Shown here piece by piece: positions 7,475 to 15,483 of a stretch of 64,000 nucleotides of DNA. Numbering within the stretch: position 1 is the first letter of the stretch; the number at the start of each line of letters is the position of its first letter. The translations under genes and the position numbers were made by a program. This DNA comes from Rhodoferax sp. U2-2l. GTDB lineage: Bacteria > Pseudomonadota > Gammaproteobacteria > Burkholderiales > Burkholderiaceae_C. The stretch spans positions 310,001 to 374,000 of the forward strand of contig NZ_JAJCTH010000001.1 in NCBI RefSeq assembly GCF_020594515.1, read 5' to 3'. The notes below the pieces were generated by a model. That model saw only the letters and a program-made list of their open reading frames with translations. It searched no databases and had not been told where the DNA came from.

Positions 7475-8191
7475 ATGCCCCGCACCATCCACCAACTGTT
7501 CGATTTGACCGGCAAAACCGCCCTGATCACCGGCGGCTCGCACGGGTCGGGCCTGCACATGGCGCACGCGCTGGGCGAAGCCGGTGCGCGCCTGATGCTG
7601 TGCGCCCGCCACGCCGATGCGCTGGAAGCGGCCTGCGCCGACCTGCAAGCCGCCGGTCTGGATGCCCGCTGGGTGGCAGCCGACTGCGCGGTCGAGGCTG
7701 ACCTGCACAAGCTGGTTGCTGAAACCCTGCAGCGCATGGGGGATGTGGATATTCTGGTCAACAACATCAGTGCCAATTGGGGCGACGCGGCGCCAGGGGA
7801 CGCCGTGGCCGCCTGGGACGAGGTGATGAACCGCAACCTGCGTGGCACCTTTGTGTTGTGCCAGCTGGTGGCCCGGCACAGCATGATCGGGCGCGGCGGG
7901 CGCATCATCAACGTGGCCGCGGGCGCCGACTTGGGCGGCACGGTCTCTGAGCCGGGCAGCCTGGCCAACTACACCGCCAAGGGCGCGCTGATCAGCCTCA
8001 CCCGTGCGCTGGCCCGTGAGTGGGCGCCCCACGGCATCAACGTCAACGCCCTCTGCCCGGGGCTGTCCGTCGGTCATGACGACCTCAAGGGCGCGGTGCT
8101 GCTGCTGGCCAGCGACGCGGGTAAATACATCTCCGGCCAATGTCTGGTGGTGGATGGCGGCGTCAGCGCCTGCCTGGAGGCGGTTGCATGA
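7475..8191 (+). CDS. short-chain dehydrogenase/reductase with altered active site
   Basis: SDR family protein of 238 residues, shorter than the usual 250-260. The NAD(P) site TGGSHGSG (residues 19-26) and the NN-x-S block (VNNISANWGD) are present. The catalytic residues are not normal. Where NxAS gives the active serine, this protein has NVAAG (A149). The YxxxK motif is compressed to NYTAK (Y166-T-A-K169). The stretch between CPG and DDLKGAVLLLAS is only about five residues, where relatives have roughly 25-30 forming the substrate lid. The C-terminal ISGQCLVVDGG is intact. It may bind cofactor without catalysis, or act on an unusual substrate. ATG at 7475 has AGAAAGG upstream. It is the first gene of a coupled run. 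Confidence 0.82.
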   Translation: MPRTIHQLFDLTGKTALITGGSHGSGLHMAHALGEAGARLMLCARHADALEAACADLQAAGLDARWVAADCAVEADLHKLVAETLQRMGDVDILVNNISANWGDAAPGDAVAAWDEVMNRNLRGTFVLCQLVARHSMIGRGGRIINVAAGADLGGTVSEPGSLANYTAKGALISLTRALAREWAPHGINVNALCPGLSVGHDDLKGAVLLLASDAGKYISGQCLVVDGGVSACLEAVA

Positions 8192-8637
8192 TGGCGCTGA
8201 GCGTGCCCGGCACCGACTTTGGCGTCGAGATTCCGTTTGTCAGCCACCTGGGTTTTGTGCTCACCCAGTTTGCCGATGGCCAGTCCGAGATCTGTTTCAC
8301 CGCCCGACCCGAGCACCTGAACTCTTACAACGTGACCCACGGCGGTGTGGTGATGACGCTGCTGGACGTGACCATGGCGATGGCCGCACGTGCCTCGCCC
8401 GGGCGTACCGGTGTGGTCACGGTGGAGATGAAAACCAGTTTCATGCGCCCGTCACACGGGCCGCTGGTGGCGCGCGGCACGCTCAAGCACCACACCGCCA
8501 CGCTGGCCTTCACCGAGGCTACCGTGTTCGACGACCATGGCAAAGCCTGCGCGCACGCTACCGGCACCTTCAAATACATCCAGCGCCTGCCGGTGGGTGC
8601 CAAAAGCGTGCATGGATTGAACCGAGAACCCACCTGA
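8188..8637 (+). CDS. PaaI-family thioesterase (hotdog fold)
   Basis: Protein of 149 residues with the hotdog thioesterase pattern: YNVTHGGVVMTLLDVTMAMAA, where HGG-x(7)-D is the family signature, followed by TVEMKTSFMRP and a final C-terminal GTFKYI strand. It should hydrolyse an acyl- or aryl-CoA thioester. The ATG at 8188 overlaps the SDR stop codon (ATGA), so translation is coupled. Fourteen bases separate its stop from the next gene. The neighbours (SDR, reductase, glutathione transferase) suggest a small catabolic or detoxification operon, but the substrate cannot be read. Confidence 0.85.
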   Translation: MMALSVPGTDFGVEIPFVSHLGFVLTQFADGQSEICFTARPEHLNSYNVTHGGVVMTLLDVTMAMAARASPGRTGVVTVEMKTSFMRPSHGPLVARGTLKHHTATLAFTEATVFDDHGKACAHATGTFKYIQRLPVGAKSVHGLNREPT

Positions 8638-8651
8638 AAGGACCCCGAACC

Positions 8652-9668
8652 ATGCCACTGAACCACCAGATATTGCTCGACAACCGACCGGTGTGTGAGG
8701 CCGTGGCCAGCAACTTCACGCTGGTGTGCCATCCCACGCCAGCGCTGCTAAGCGGCCAGGTGCTGGTGCAGCACCACTACCTGAGTCTGGACCCCTACAT
8801 GCGCGGCCGCATGAACGAGACCAAAAGTTACTCCGCACCGCAGCCGCTGGGTGAGGTGATGCTGGGCGGCACGGTGGGGGTGGTGGTCGAGTCGCGCCAC
8901 CCGGCTTTTGCCGCAGGCGACACTGTGGTGGGTATGGGCGGCTGGCAGGAATACAGCGTGGTGGACGCCACCGAGCCGGGTGCGCTGCGCCAGGTGGACA
9001 CCACCCGCATCCCCATGAGTGACTACCTGGGTGCAGTGGGCATGCCGGGCGTGACCGCCTGGTACGGCCTGGTGAAGATCATTGCGCCCAAAGCGGGCGA
9101 CACCCTGGTGGTGAGTGCCGCCGCGGGCGCGGTGGGCAGTGCCTTTGGCGCGCTGGCCAAGGCCCGCGGCTGCCGGGTGGTGGGCATTGCCGGTGGCCCG
9201 GACAAGTGTGCCTATGTGGTGAACGACCTGGGGTTTGACGCCTGCATTGACTACAAGCAACATGCCGATGCGGCATCCTTGTCCCAAGCGCTGAAGGCGG
9301 CGTGTCCTGATGGTGTGGACGGCTATTTCGAAAATGTGGGCGGGATGGTGCTGGACGCGGTGATGACCCGCATGAACGCGTTTGGTCGCATCGCCATGTG
9401 CGGCATGATTGCCGGCTACGACGGTGCGCCCATGGTGATGAGTCACCCGGCGTTGATTTTGTTGAGCCGCCTGAAAGTGCAGGGGTTTATCGTGAGCGAA
9501 CACCTGGAGGTGTGGCCGGAGGCCCTGAGGGAACTGGGCATGCTGGTGGTGACTGGCAAACTGCGCCCGCGCGAATCCATCGTCCACGGGTTGGCGGCGG
9601 CGCCCGAGGCGTTTCTGGGCTTGCTCAAAGGCAAGAACTTTGGCAAACAGCTGGTCAAACTATGCTGA
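8652..9668 (+). CDS. zinc-independent medium-chain NADP-dependent oxidoreductase
   Basis: MDR-superfamily reductase of 338 residues, like prostaglandin reductase or curcumin reductase (CurA) enzymes. The N-terminal GroES-like domain has HHYLSLDPYMRGRM, with no zinc-ligand cysteines. The Rossmann domain has AAAGAVGS and GCRVVGIAGG, followed by DYFENVGG-type sequence (DGYFENVGG). These enzymes reduce the C=C bond of alpha,beta-unsaturated carbonyls with NADPH. ATG at 8652; GAAAGGACCCCGAACC supplies the ribosome site. Its stop overlaps the start of the glutathione transferase by 7 bases, so the two probably act together on reactive electrophiles. Confidence 0.88.
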   Translation: MPLNHQILLDNRPVCEAVASNFTLVCHPTPALLSGQVLVQHHYLSLDPYMRGRMNETKSYSAPQPLGEVMLGGTVGVVVESRHPAFAAGDTVVGMGGWQEYSVVDATEPGALRQVDTTRIPMSDYLGAVGMPGVTAWYGLVKIIAPKAGDTLVVSAAAGAVGSAFGALAKARGCRVVGIAGGPDKCAYVVNDLGFDACIDYKQHADAASLSQALKAACPDGVDGYFENVGGMVLDAVMTRMNAFGRIAMCGMIAGYDGAPMVMSHPALILLSRLKVQGFIVSEHLEVWPEALRELGMLVVTGKLRPRESIVHGLAAAPEAFLGLLKGKNFGKQLVKLC

Positions 9669-10600
9669 TCCTGCACCATTACCCGATGTCGCCGTTCTCG
9701 GAAAAAATCCGCGCGGTGCTGGGTTTCAAGCGGCTGGCCTGGCAGTCGGTGGTGGTCCCGACCATCCTGCCCAAGCCCGATCTGCTGGCGCTCACCGGTG
9801 GTTACCGCAAGACCCCGGTGCTGCAGATCGGCGCTGACATCTACTGTGACACCACCCTGATCTGCGAGGTGCTGGAGCAGCACGCGCCCACGCCCAGCCT
9901 GTACCCGGCCCAGGTGAACTCCGCGCTGGCCGACATCGTGGCGCAGTGGGCTGACAGCACCCTGTTTTGGGCCGCCATGGGTTACAACCTGCAAAAGGCC
10001 GGCATGGCCGAGCTGTTTGACGGGCTGCCCGCCCAGGTGGTGAAGGATTTTGCCGCCGACCGTGCCGCCATGGCCAGCGGGCTGGCCCGGCCCCGGCCGC
10101 CGGATGCCGCGGTGGCTTACCACGCCTACCTGCAACGGCTGGCGTCGATGCTGGAGGCACACCCCTTTTTGCTGGGCCCGGTGCCCTGCGTGGCAGATTT
10201 TGCGGCCTACCACCCGCTGTGGTTCACCCGCACGCAGGTGCCGGGTTTGGCCTCGATCCTGCACGCGGTGCCCACGGTGCTGCGCTGGATGGACCGCATC
10301 GAGGCCTTCGGTCACGGCCAAAAACAACACCTGAGCGCGGCAGACGCCATCGCGGTCAGTGCTGCTGCCAACGCTGCTGGCCGCCAGAATGACCCGGACT
10401 TTCAGGACCACCACGGCATACCGCTGGGCAGTCAGGTCAGTGTGGCTGCCGAGAGTTTTGGCAGCGAACCCACCGTGGGTGTGTTGCTGGAGGCCACCCA
10501 AAGCCATTACACCTTGGGCCGCACAGACCCGCGTGCAGGCGGGGTACGGGTCCATTTCCCGCGCATCGGTTATGCGCTCAGGCAGGAGGGATCGTCATGA
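9662..10600 (+). CDS. glutathione S-transferase family protein
   Basis: GST-like protein of 312 residues. The N-terminal thioredoxin-like domain starts LILHHYPMSPFSEKIRAVLGFK, with SPFSEK as the glutathione-binding N-cap and KTPVLQIGADIYCDT forming the conserved cis-Pro/ST region. The C-terminal helical domain includes FLLGPVPCVADFAAYHPLW, close to the usual GxxxSxADF pattern. It is about 90-100 residues longer than a classic GST; the extra C-terminal part (DFQDHHGIPLGSQVSVAAES onward) occurs in a subset of proteobacterial GSTs. Overlapping starts couple it to the reductase upstream and the ElaA-like gene downstream. Confidence 0.85.
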   Translation: MLILHHYPMSPFSEKIRAVLGFKRLAWQSVVVPTILPKPDLLALTGGYRKTPVLQIGADIYCDTTLICEVLEQHAPTPSLYPAQVNSALADIVAQWADSTLFWAAMGYNLQKAGMAELFDGLPAQVVKDFAADRAAMASGLARPRPPDAAVAYHAYLQRLASMLEAHPFLLGPVPCVADFAAYHPLWFTRTQVPGLASILHAVPTVLRWMDRIEAFGHGQKQHLSAADAIAVSAAANAAGRQNDPDFQDHHGIPLGSQVSVAAESFGSEPTVGVLLEATQSHYTLGRTDPRAGGVRVHFPRIGYALRQEGSS

Positions 10601-11100
10601 CGTTCAAACTGTGGTCCATTGGTACAGGCCGTGCAACGCATGAGGCATCATCAGCGCCGGTGTGGCGGCTGATGGCGTTCGAAGATTTGCGTGTGGGCGA
10701 GTTGTATGAGGCGCTGCGCCTGCGCAGCGAGGTGTTTGTGGTGGAGCAGGCCTGCCTTTTTCAAGACATGGACGGCGCCGACCCCAAAGCCATGCATTTG
10801 CTGGGCGTACAGCATGGCCAGTTGCAGGCCTATGCGCGCTGTTTTGAGGCCGGTGTCAAGTTTCCTGAAGCTAGTTTCGGGCGGGTGCTGACGCGCCAGA
10901 GCGCCCGTGGCCACGGGCTGGGGCATGTGTTGATCGAGCAGGCCATCTCAGCCATCAGCCAGGTCTGGGGCCCGCAGGCCATCCGCATCGGTGCCCAGAT
11001 GCAACTGGCCGACTTTTACGCCAAACATGGCTTTGTGGATACCGGCACGCACTACCTGGAAGACGGCATTGCTCACCTGGAGATGCTGCGCCCCGCTTGA
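10597..11100 (+). CDS. elaA: ElaA-type GNAT acetyltransferase
   Basis: GNAT family protein of 167 residues with ElaA features: LYEALRLRSEVFVVEQ, the FQDMDGADPKAMHLLG block, and the acetyl-CoA site GRVLTRQSARGHGLGHVLIEQA. The end holds IRIGAQMQLADFYAKHGF. Substrates of ElaA are unknown. It begins at 10597 with ATG overlapping the upstream TGA, so it is the last gene of the five-gene run that starts at 7475. It ends 5 bases from the stop of the convergent HDOD gene, leaving almost no terminator space. Confidence 0.87.
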   Translation: MTFKLWSIGTGRATHEASSAPVWRLMAFEDLRVGELYEALRLRSEVFVVEQACLFQDMDGADPKAMHLLGVQHGQLQAYARCFEAGVKFPEASFGRVLTRQSARGHGLGHVLIEQAISAISQVWGPQAIRIGAQMQLADFYAKHGFVDTGTHYLEDGIAHLEMLRPA

Positions 11101-11105
11101 AGGCG

Positions 11106-13112
11106 TCAAACGGACGGGTTTCTGGCGCAGGGCAGCAGGATGTCGAAGCGGGTGCCGGTGGCGCTGGCACTGAACCTGAGGTGCCCGCCCATTTTTTCCA
11201 CCAAATGGTTCACCATGCCCAAGCCAAACGCGGGCTTGTCGCCGTCGCCCCGGGCGGTGCGGTGAATCGGTTCATACAACTGGGCCTGAATGGCTTCTTT
11301 CAGGCTGGCGCCGGTGTCGGTCACGGTGAGGGCTGTGAAGACACTGCCTTCACGCTGCACCAGCACGCCGCCATTGACCACGATTTGCCCGCCGTCGGGC
11401 ATGGCTTCGCAGGCGTTTTTGACGAGGATCAGCAGGAGCTGTTTGATTTTGTCCGCCGAGCCTTGCACCCAGCAGGCGCGGTTGGGCAATTCGGAGCTGA
11501 CTTCGATGTTGCCGGGAATGAGCTGACGGTGTTGCAGCAGCTGCAAGGCGTCGCGCACCGCCAGGCTGAGGTCCACCGGTGCCATGGGGCTGCCCTGGTC
11601 GGCTTTGGCGAGGGCGTCCACCAGCACATCGACCGCCTGCGCCACCCGTTTGAGCTCCAGCTGCTGTGCCTCCTTGGCCGAGAGGGTTTGGGCGGCGTGG
11701 TTTTTGTCGGCCAGCCGCCGGCGTGACAGCGCCAGGCCCGCGTACACGCCAAATGACTGCAGCGTGGCCTGCTGGGTTTTGAGGTGTTGGCTCATCTGTG
11801 GCGGCACCGCGGCTGCCAGCACGCCCAGACAGTGTTGCGCGGTCAAGAGGGGCATCAGCACCACTTCGTTGGCTTCCATCACATCCAGCAAGGGGCTGAC
11901 GGTCTGACCGCCGCGTCTGGCAAACACCACTTTGCGCTGGCCCACACATTGCGCCATGGCGGGGTCGAACGACACATCAAACGACAGCGGGGTGGCGGCC
12001 AGGTGTTGCTCGTTCATGGACACCGGCACCAGCGTCTGCTGGTTGTTGCGTGCCAGCATGACCATGGCATCTTCCAGTTGCAGCAAGGCGCTGGCGTGCT
12101 GGCGCAAGGAGGTCAGCGCGGCGTTGGTGCTGGTCAGGTTGATCAGCGTCATGGCCATTTCATTGAGTACGCTGCGGTCCAGCACGTCGCGGGCGAGTTC
12201 GGCCTGAACGGTGTCCAGGCGCTGCGGCGGGGCTGCCACCCGACTGGCGGCTTGCGGCGCCTCGGTCCTGGTGATGTCAACGCCCAGGTCACGCGCGATT
12301 TGCGTCACCTGCAACTCGGTTTTCTGCAGCAGGGCGGTGATGTCTTCGAGGCTCAAACCCTGGCTGGCGGCCCAGGGCGGCGTGTCCTGCGGCAGTTCCA
12401 GCGCCAGATCAGCCAGCCGGTGCGCCAGATGCACGGTTTGCGCCAGTGGCTGCGCACGCTGCAGGCCGGCATCGTCCCCGTTGTGGTGGTCCAGCACACT
12501 TTGCACCATGTCGTCGCTCAGGTGCCAGTGTTCCAGCAGCCAGGCGCCCGCATCGGTGTGCGACATGCCCAAGGCGTTTTGCTCCCGGGTGCACAGGCTG
12601 GCGTCGTCCGGCAGGCCAAACAGCTCGGTGTAACGCTCGGGCACGGCGGCCAGCAAGGCCAGCCGGCCAACGTCATGCAACAGACCACTCAGGTAAATTT
12701 CTTCGGCATTCACATGACCCTGCCGGTTGGCCAGGGCGCGGGCGAGCACCGCCACCGTGAGACTGTGTTTCCAGAAATAGCGCAGATCGACCGCATCGGC
12801 CTGCCGGAAGGCGTTGACCGTCTGGAACACCGACTCGCTGATCACCAGCACCTTGATCAGCGCCATCCCCAGCGTGCTGGTCGCTTGCAGCAGCGTGAGG
12901 GCGTTGGCATTGGCGCGGTGATAGGCGGCGCTGTGGGCCACCGACAACACCTTGGCGGCCAGGCCGGGGTCACTGGCGATCAGTTCAGCCAACTCGCCCA
13001 TGCCCACATCGTCCGACTGGCACAGCAACATCAGTCGCATCAGCGTCTGGGGGGGGCTGGGGAGCCGGGCGACCAGCAGGCGTTGGCGGATGTCTTCAGA
13101 CGATAGGTTCAC
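11106..13112 (-). CDS. HDOD-GAF-histidine kinase-like protein, H-box missing
   Basis: Protein of 668 residues. An N-terminal HDOD domain occupies about residues 10-230 (IRQRLLVARLPSPPQTLMRLM; HSLTVAVLARALA; YLSGLLHDVGRLALLA). A GAF-like region follows near 330-460. The C-terminal HATPase part has an N-box (LLLILVKNACEAMPDGG), a weak G1 (DTGASL instead of DNGPGL) and G2 (FGLGMVNHLV). No phospho-accepting His is visible in the expected helix (AQQLELKRVAQAVDVLVDAL), whereas the paralogue at 15480 has one. It may bind ATP without autophosphorylating, or act as a partner. GTG start at 13112 with GAGGGG upstream. It follows the receiver protein gene on the same strand after 175 bases. Confidence 0.82.
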   Translation of the reverse strand: MNLSSEDIRQRLLVARLPSPPQTLMRLMLLCQSDDVGMGELAELIASDPGLAAKVLSVAHSAAYHRANANALTLLQATSTLGMALIKVLVISESVFQTVNAFRQADAVDLRYFWKHSLTVAVLARALANRQGHVNAEEIYLSGLLHDVGRLALLAAVPERYTELFGLPDDASLCTREQNALGMSHTDAGAWLLEHWHLSDDMVQSVLDHHNGDDAGLQRAQPLAQTVHLAHRLADLALELPQDTPPWAASQGLSLEDITALLQKTELQVTQIARDLGVDITRTEAPQAASRVAAPPQRLDTVQAELARDVLDRSVLNEMAMTLINLTSTNAALTSLRQHASALLQLEDAMVMLARNNQQTLVPVSMNEQHLAATPLSFDVSFDPAMAQCVGQRKVVFARRGGQTVSPLLDVMEANEVVLMPLLTAQHCLGVLAAAVPPQMSQHLKTQQATLQSFGVYAGLALSRRRLADKNHAAQTLSAKEAQQLELKRVAQAVDVLVDALAKADQGSPMAPVDLSLAVRDALQLLQHRQLIPGNIEVSSELPNRACWVQGSADKIKQLLLILVKNACEAMPDGGQIVVNGGVLVQREGSVFTALTVTDTGASLKEAIQAQLYEPIHRTARGDGDKPAFGLGMVNHLVEKMGGHLRFSASATGTRFDILLPCARNPSV

Positions 13113-13287
13113 AAGGGCCCCTCAGAAAGCACTATGGACAGGTGCGGAGCAGCGATGTCGCTTGTGCGCCCGTGTGGCCTGTTGGGTCATTTTCGGCTTG
13201 GCCCGGCTCACCTTGAGTTGCACGCCCCGCAAAAATAGTAAGCGATTGTTAACACTTTTGGCAAGTGTGGCGGGCTGACCCGCACAT

Positions 13288-15483
13288 TCAGTGGATGCTC
13301 TGGCTCAGCAGCAAACCCATCAACGCGCGTTGTGGCATGGGCCGATGGTAGTAGTAGCCCTGGAAAGTCTGGCAGCCGGCTTGTTCCAGGTAACGCTTTT
13401 GCACTTCGGTCTCCACCCCCTCGGCCACCAGCTTCAGGCCCAGGCCCTTGGCAATGGAAATGATCGCCAGCACCACCGGGAACTGCTGGGTGTCGTCCTC
13501 GATGGTCATCACAAAGGACCGGTCGATTTTGAGCACATGGATCGGGAAGCGGTGCAGGTAGGACAGTGACGAGTAACCGGTGCCAAAGTCGTCAATCGCC
13601 ACCCGCACACCCAGTTGGCACAGCATGTGAAGCTGGTCAATGGCCGCCTGCGGATTGCGGATACAGATGTTCTCGGTGATTTCGACCTCCAGCTGGGAGG
13701 GCGAGATTTGAAAACGCTCCAGGGTGGCCTTGAGTTTGTCGTAGAAGTCACCCTGGTCGAGGTAATGCGGCGACAGGTTGATGGACAGGTAAGGGCGATC
13801 GTCGCTCAGGGTGTTCCAGGCCAGCAGGTCGCGGCAGACGGCTTCCAGCATCCAGTCGCTGATGGCAATGATCAAGCCACTTTCCTCGGCAAACGGCAAG
13901 AAGGCACCGGCCCCCAAAAAGCCGCGCTGCGGGTGGTTCCAGCGCATCAGTGCCTCGGCGCCCATGATCTTGCCGGACTTGACATCCACCTGCGGCTGGT
14001 AATACATCTCCAGCTCACCGGCAGACAGTGCCAGGCGCAGGCCGCTTTCCACCGAAATCTGCTCAAAACTCTGGTTGAGCATGGTGAGTTCAAAAAACTT
14101 GTAGCCGTTGCGCCCTTGCGACTTCTTGGCGTGCATGGCCAGGTCGGCGTTGCGGATCAGGTCGTCCACACTTTCGCCATCTTTGGGGTAGACCGCCACG
14201 CCGATGCTGGCGGTGATGTGAATCACCTGCCCGCCCAGCTCAAAAGGCACCCGCAAGGCATCCAGAAAAGCCTGCGCTACCCGGGTCGGGTCTTGTACGG
14301 TGTCAAGCTCGGGCAGGACCACATTGAATTCGTCGCTGCCAAAACGCGACAGCGTGTCGCTGTGGCGCAGACAGCCTTTGAGACGCACACTGACTTGCTG
14401 CAGCAGTTCGTCGCCCAGGTGGTGCCCCAGAGAATCGTTGATGACCTTGAAACGGTCCAGGTCGACATACATCACCGCCAGCCCGGCTTTTTTGCGTTTG
14501 GCCTGCAGCAGCGCCAGACTGAGCCGGTCCTTGAACAGGACGCGGTTGGGCAGGTCGGTCAACACGTCGTAATAAGCCTGGTAGGCAATCAGTTCATCGG
14601 CGCGTTTGCGGTCGGTGATGTCACGCGCCACACCGTAAATGCCCAGCCGGTCCGGGCGTTGTGGCTCGCCGTCGGCGGGCTTCACCTGTGTGGCGAAAGA
14701 GATGCTCATCAGTTCCACACTGAAGACGCGGCCTTCATCGTCAAGATGGCGGGATTTGAGGCGCAATTCAATGTTGCGCGACCAGCGCTGCTGCTGCTGA
14801 CCATCGCTGAACACATATTGGGCACGCTCCATGTCACGAGCGTGAACCAGATCGGCATAGTGTTGGCCAATCAGGTCTTCGGCGTTGAACCCCAGCAGCG
14901 GCTGCACCCGGTGGTTGACGAAAGTCAGCATGCCCCGGTGGTCCAGTGTGAAGATGATGTCGGGCGAGCTGTCGACCAGATGGCGGTAAATGCGCTCCGA
15001 ACTCTCCAGCCTGGCCGCAATCTGCTTGTTTTCTGCTGCCAGCCGGCGCTGTTGCAAGGCGTTCTGAACGGCTTTGAGGAGTTCTTCCCGCGGGTAGGGC
15101 TTGCGCAGGTAGTCGTAGGCGCCCCGTCTGAGAACGCTGATGGCGGCTTCGATGCCACTGTCACCGCTGGTGACGATCACGTTGGTGTCGATCTTGTGGA
15201 CATTCATGTAGTCCATGACCTCTTGGCCCGAGATGTCGGGCATGCGCAGGTCCAGGATCACCAGATCGAAAGGTTCACTGTTCAGGCGGGTGATGGCTTC
15301 GTGGCCGTTTTGCGCCGTGACCAGGATGAAACCACGGTTCTTGAGCAGCTCACACAGGCTTTGCAGCAGGCGGGGTTCATCATCGACCAACAGCAGCCGG
15401 GGGGGCTGTGCCGGGGGCTGGGCGGATGGCAGACCTTGTGAGGCCAGCGCAAAATCCCATTGCATCGGGCTAATATGGCTCAT
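13288..15483 (-). CDS. response regulator with PAS, GGDEF and EAL domains
   Basis: Protein of 731 residues. The receiver domain spans residues 28-145 (LLLVDDEPRLL; phospho-acceptor Asp in VILDLRMPD; Lys in YLRKPYP). A PAS domain follows at about 160-290. The GGDEF-type domain has GSDEF at 382-386, a departure from GGDEF. The EAL domain is complete (AEALMRWNH, EITENIC, IDDFGTGYSSLSYL, VAEGVET). The likely output is c-di-GMP turnover, with phosphodiesterase more certain than cyclase. Its ATG at 15483 overlaps the stop of the upstream HDOD-kinase gene by 4 bases, pointing to that kinase as its phospho-donor. Confidence 0.9.
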   Translation of the reverse strand: MSHISPMQWDFALASQGLPSAQPPAQPPRLLLVDDEPRLLQSLCELLKNRGFILVTAQNGHEAITRLNSEPFDLVILDLRMPDISGQEVMDYMNVHKIDTNVIVTSGDSGIEAAISVLRRGAYDYLRKPYPREELLKAVQNALQQRRLAAENKQIAARLESSERIYRHLVDSSPDIIFTLDHRGMLTFVNHRVQPLLGFNAEDLIGQHYADLVHARDMERAQYVFSDGQQQQRWSRNIELRLKSRHLDDEGRVFSVELMSISFATQVKPADGEPQRPDRLGIYGVARDITDRKRADELIAYQAYYDVLTDLPNRVLFKDRLSLALLQAKRKKAGLAVMYVDLDRFKVINDSLGHHLGDELLQQVSVRLKGCLRHSDTLSRFGSDEFNVVLPELDTVQDPTRVAQAFLDALRVPFELGGQVIHITASIGVAVYPKDGESVDDLIRNADLAMHAKKSQGRNGYKFFELTMLNQSFEQISVESGLRLALSAGELEMYYQPQVDVKSGKIMGAEALMRWNHPQRGFLGAGAFLPFAEESGLIIAISDWMLEAVCRDLLAWNTLSDDRPYLSINLSPHYLDQGDFYDKLKATLERFQISPSQLEVEITENICIRNPQAAIDQLHMLCQLGVRVAIDDFGTGYSSLSYLHRFPIHVLKIDRSFVMTIEDDTQQFPVVLAIISIAKGLGLKLVAEGVETEVQKRYLEQAGCQTFQGYYYHRPMPQRALMGLLLSQSIH

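Noticed and set aside
11784..13106. 440-codon plus-strand ORF opposite the HDOD kinase
   Set aside because: Antisense shadow with Gln/His/Gly-rich product and no domain.
13268..13283. Hairpin GCGGG-CTGA-CCCGC after the receiver gene as terminator
   Set aside because: The stem is only about 5-6 bases and no T-run follows on the minus strand.
13615..15441. 608-codon plus-strand ORF opposite the receiver-GGDEF-EAL gene
   Set aside because: High-GC antisense shadow; the minus frame has full REC, PAS, GGDEF and EAL motifs, this one has none.
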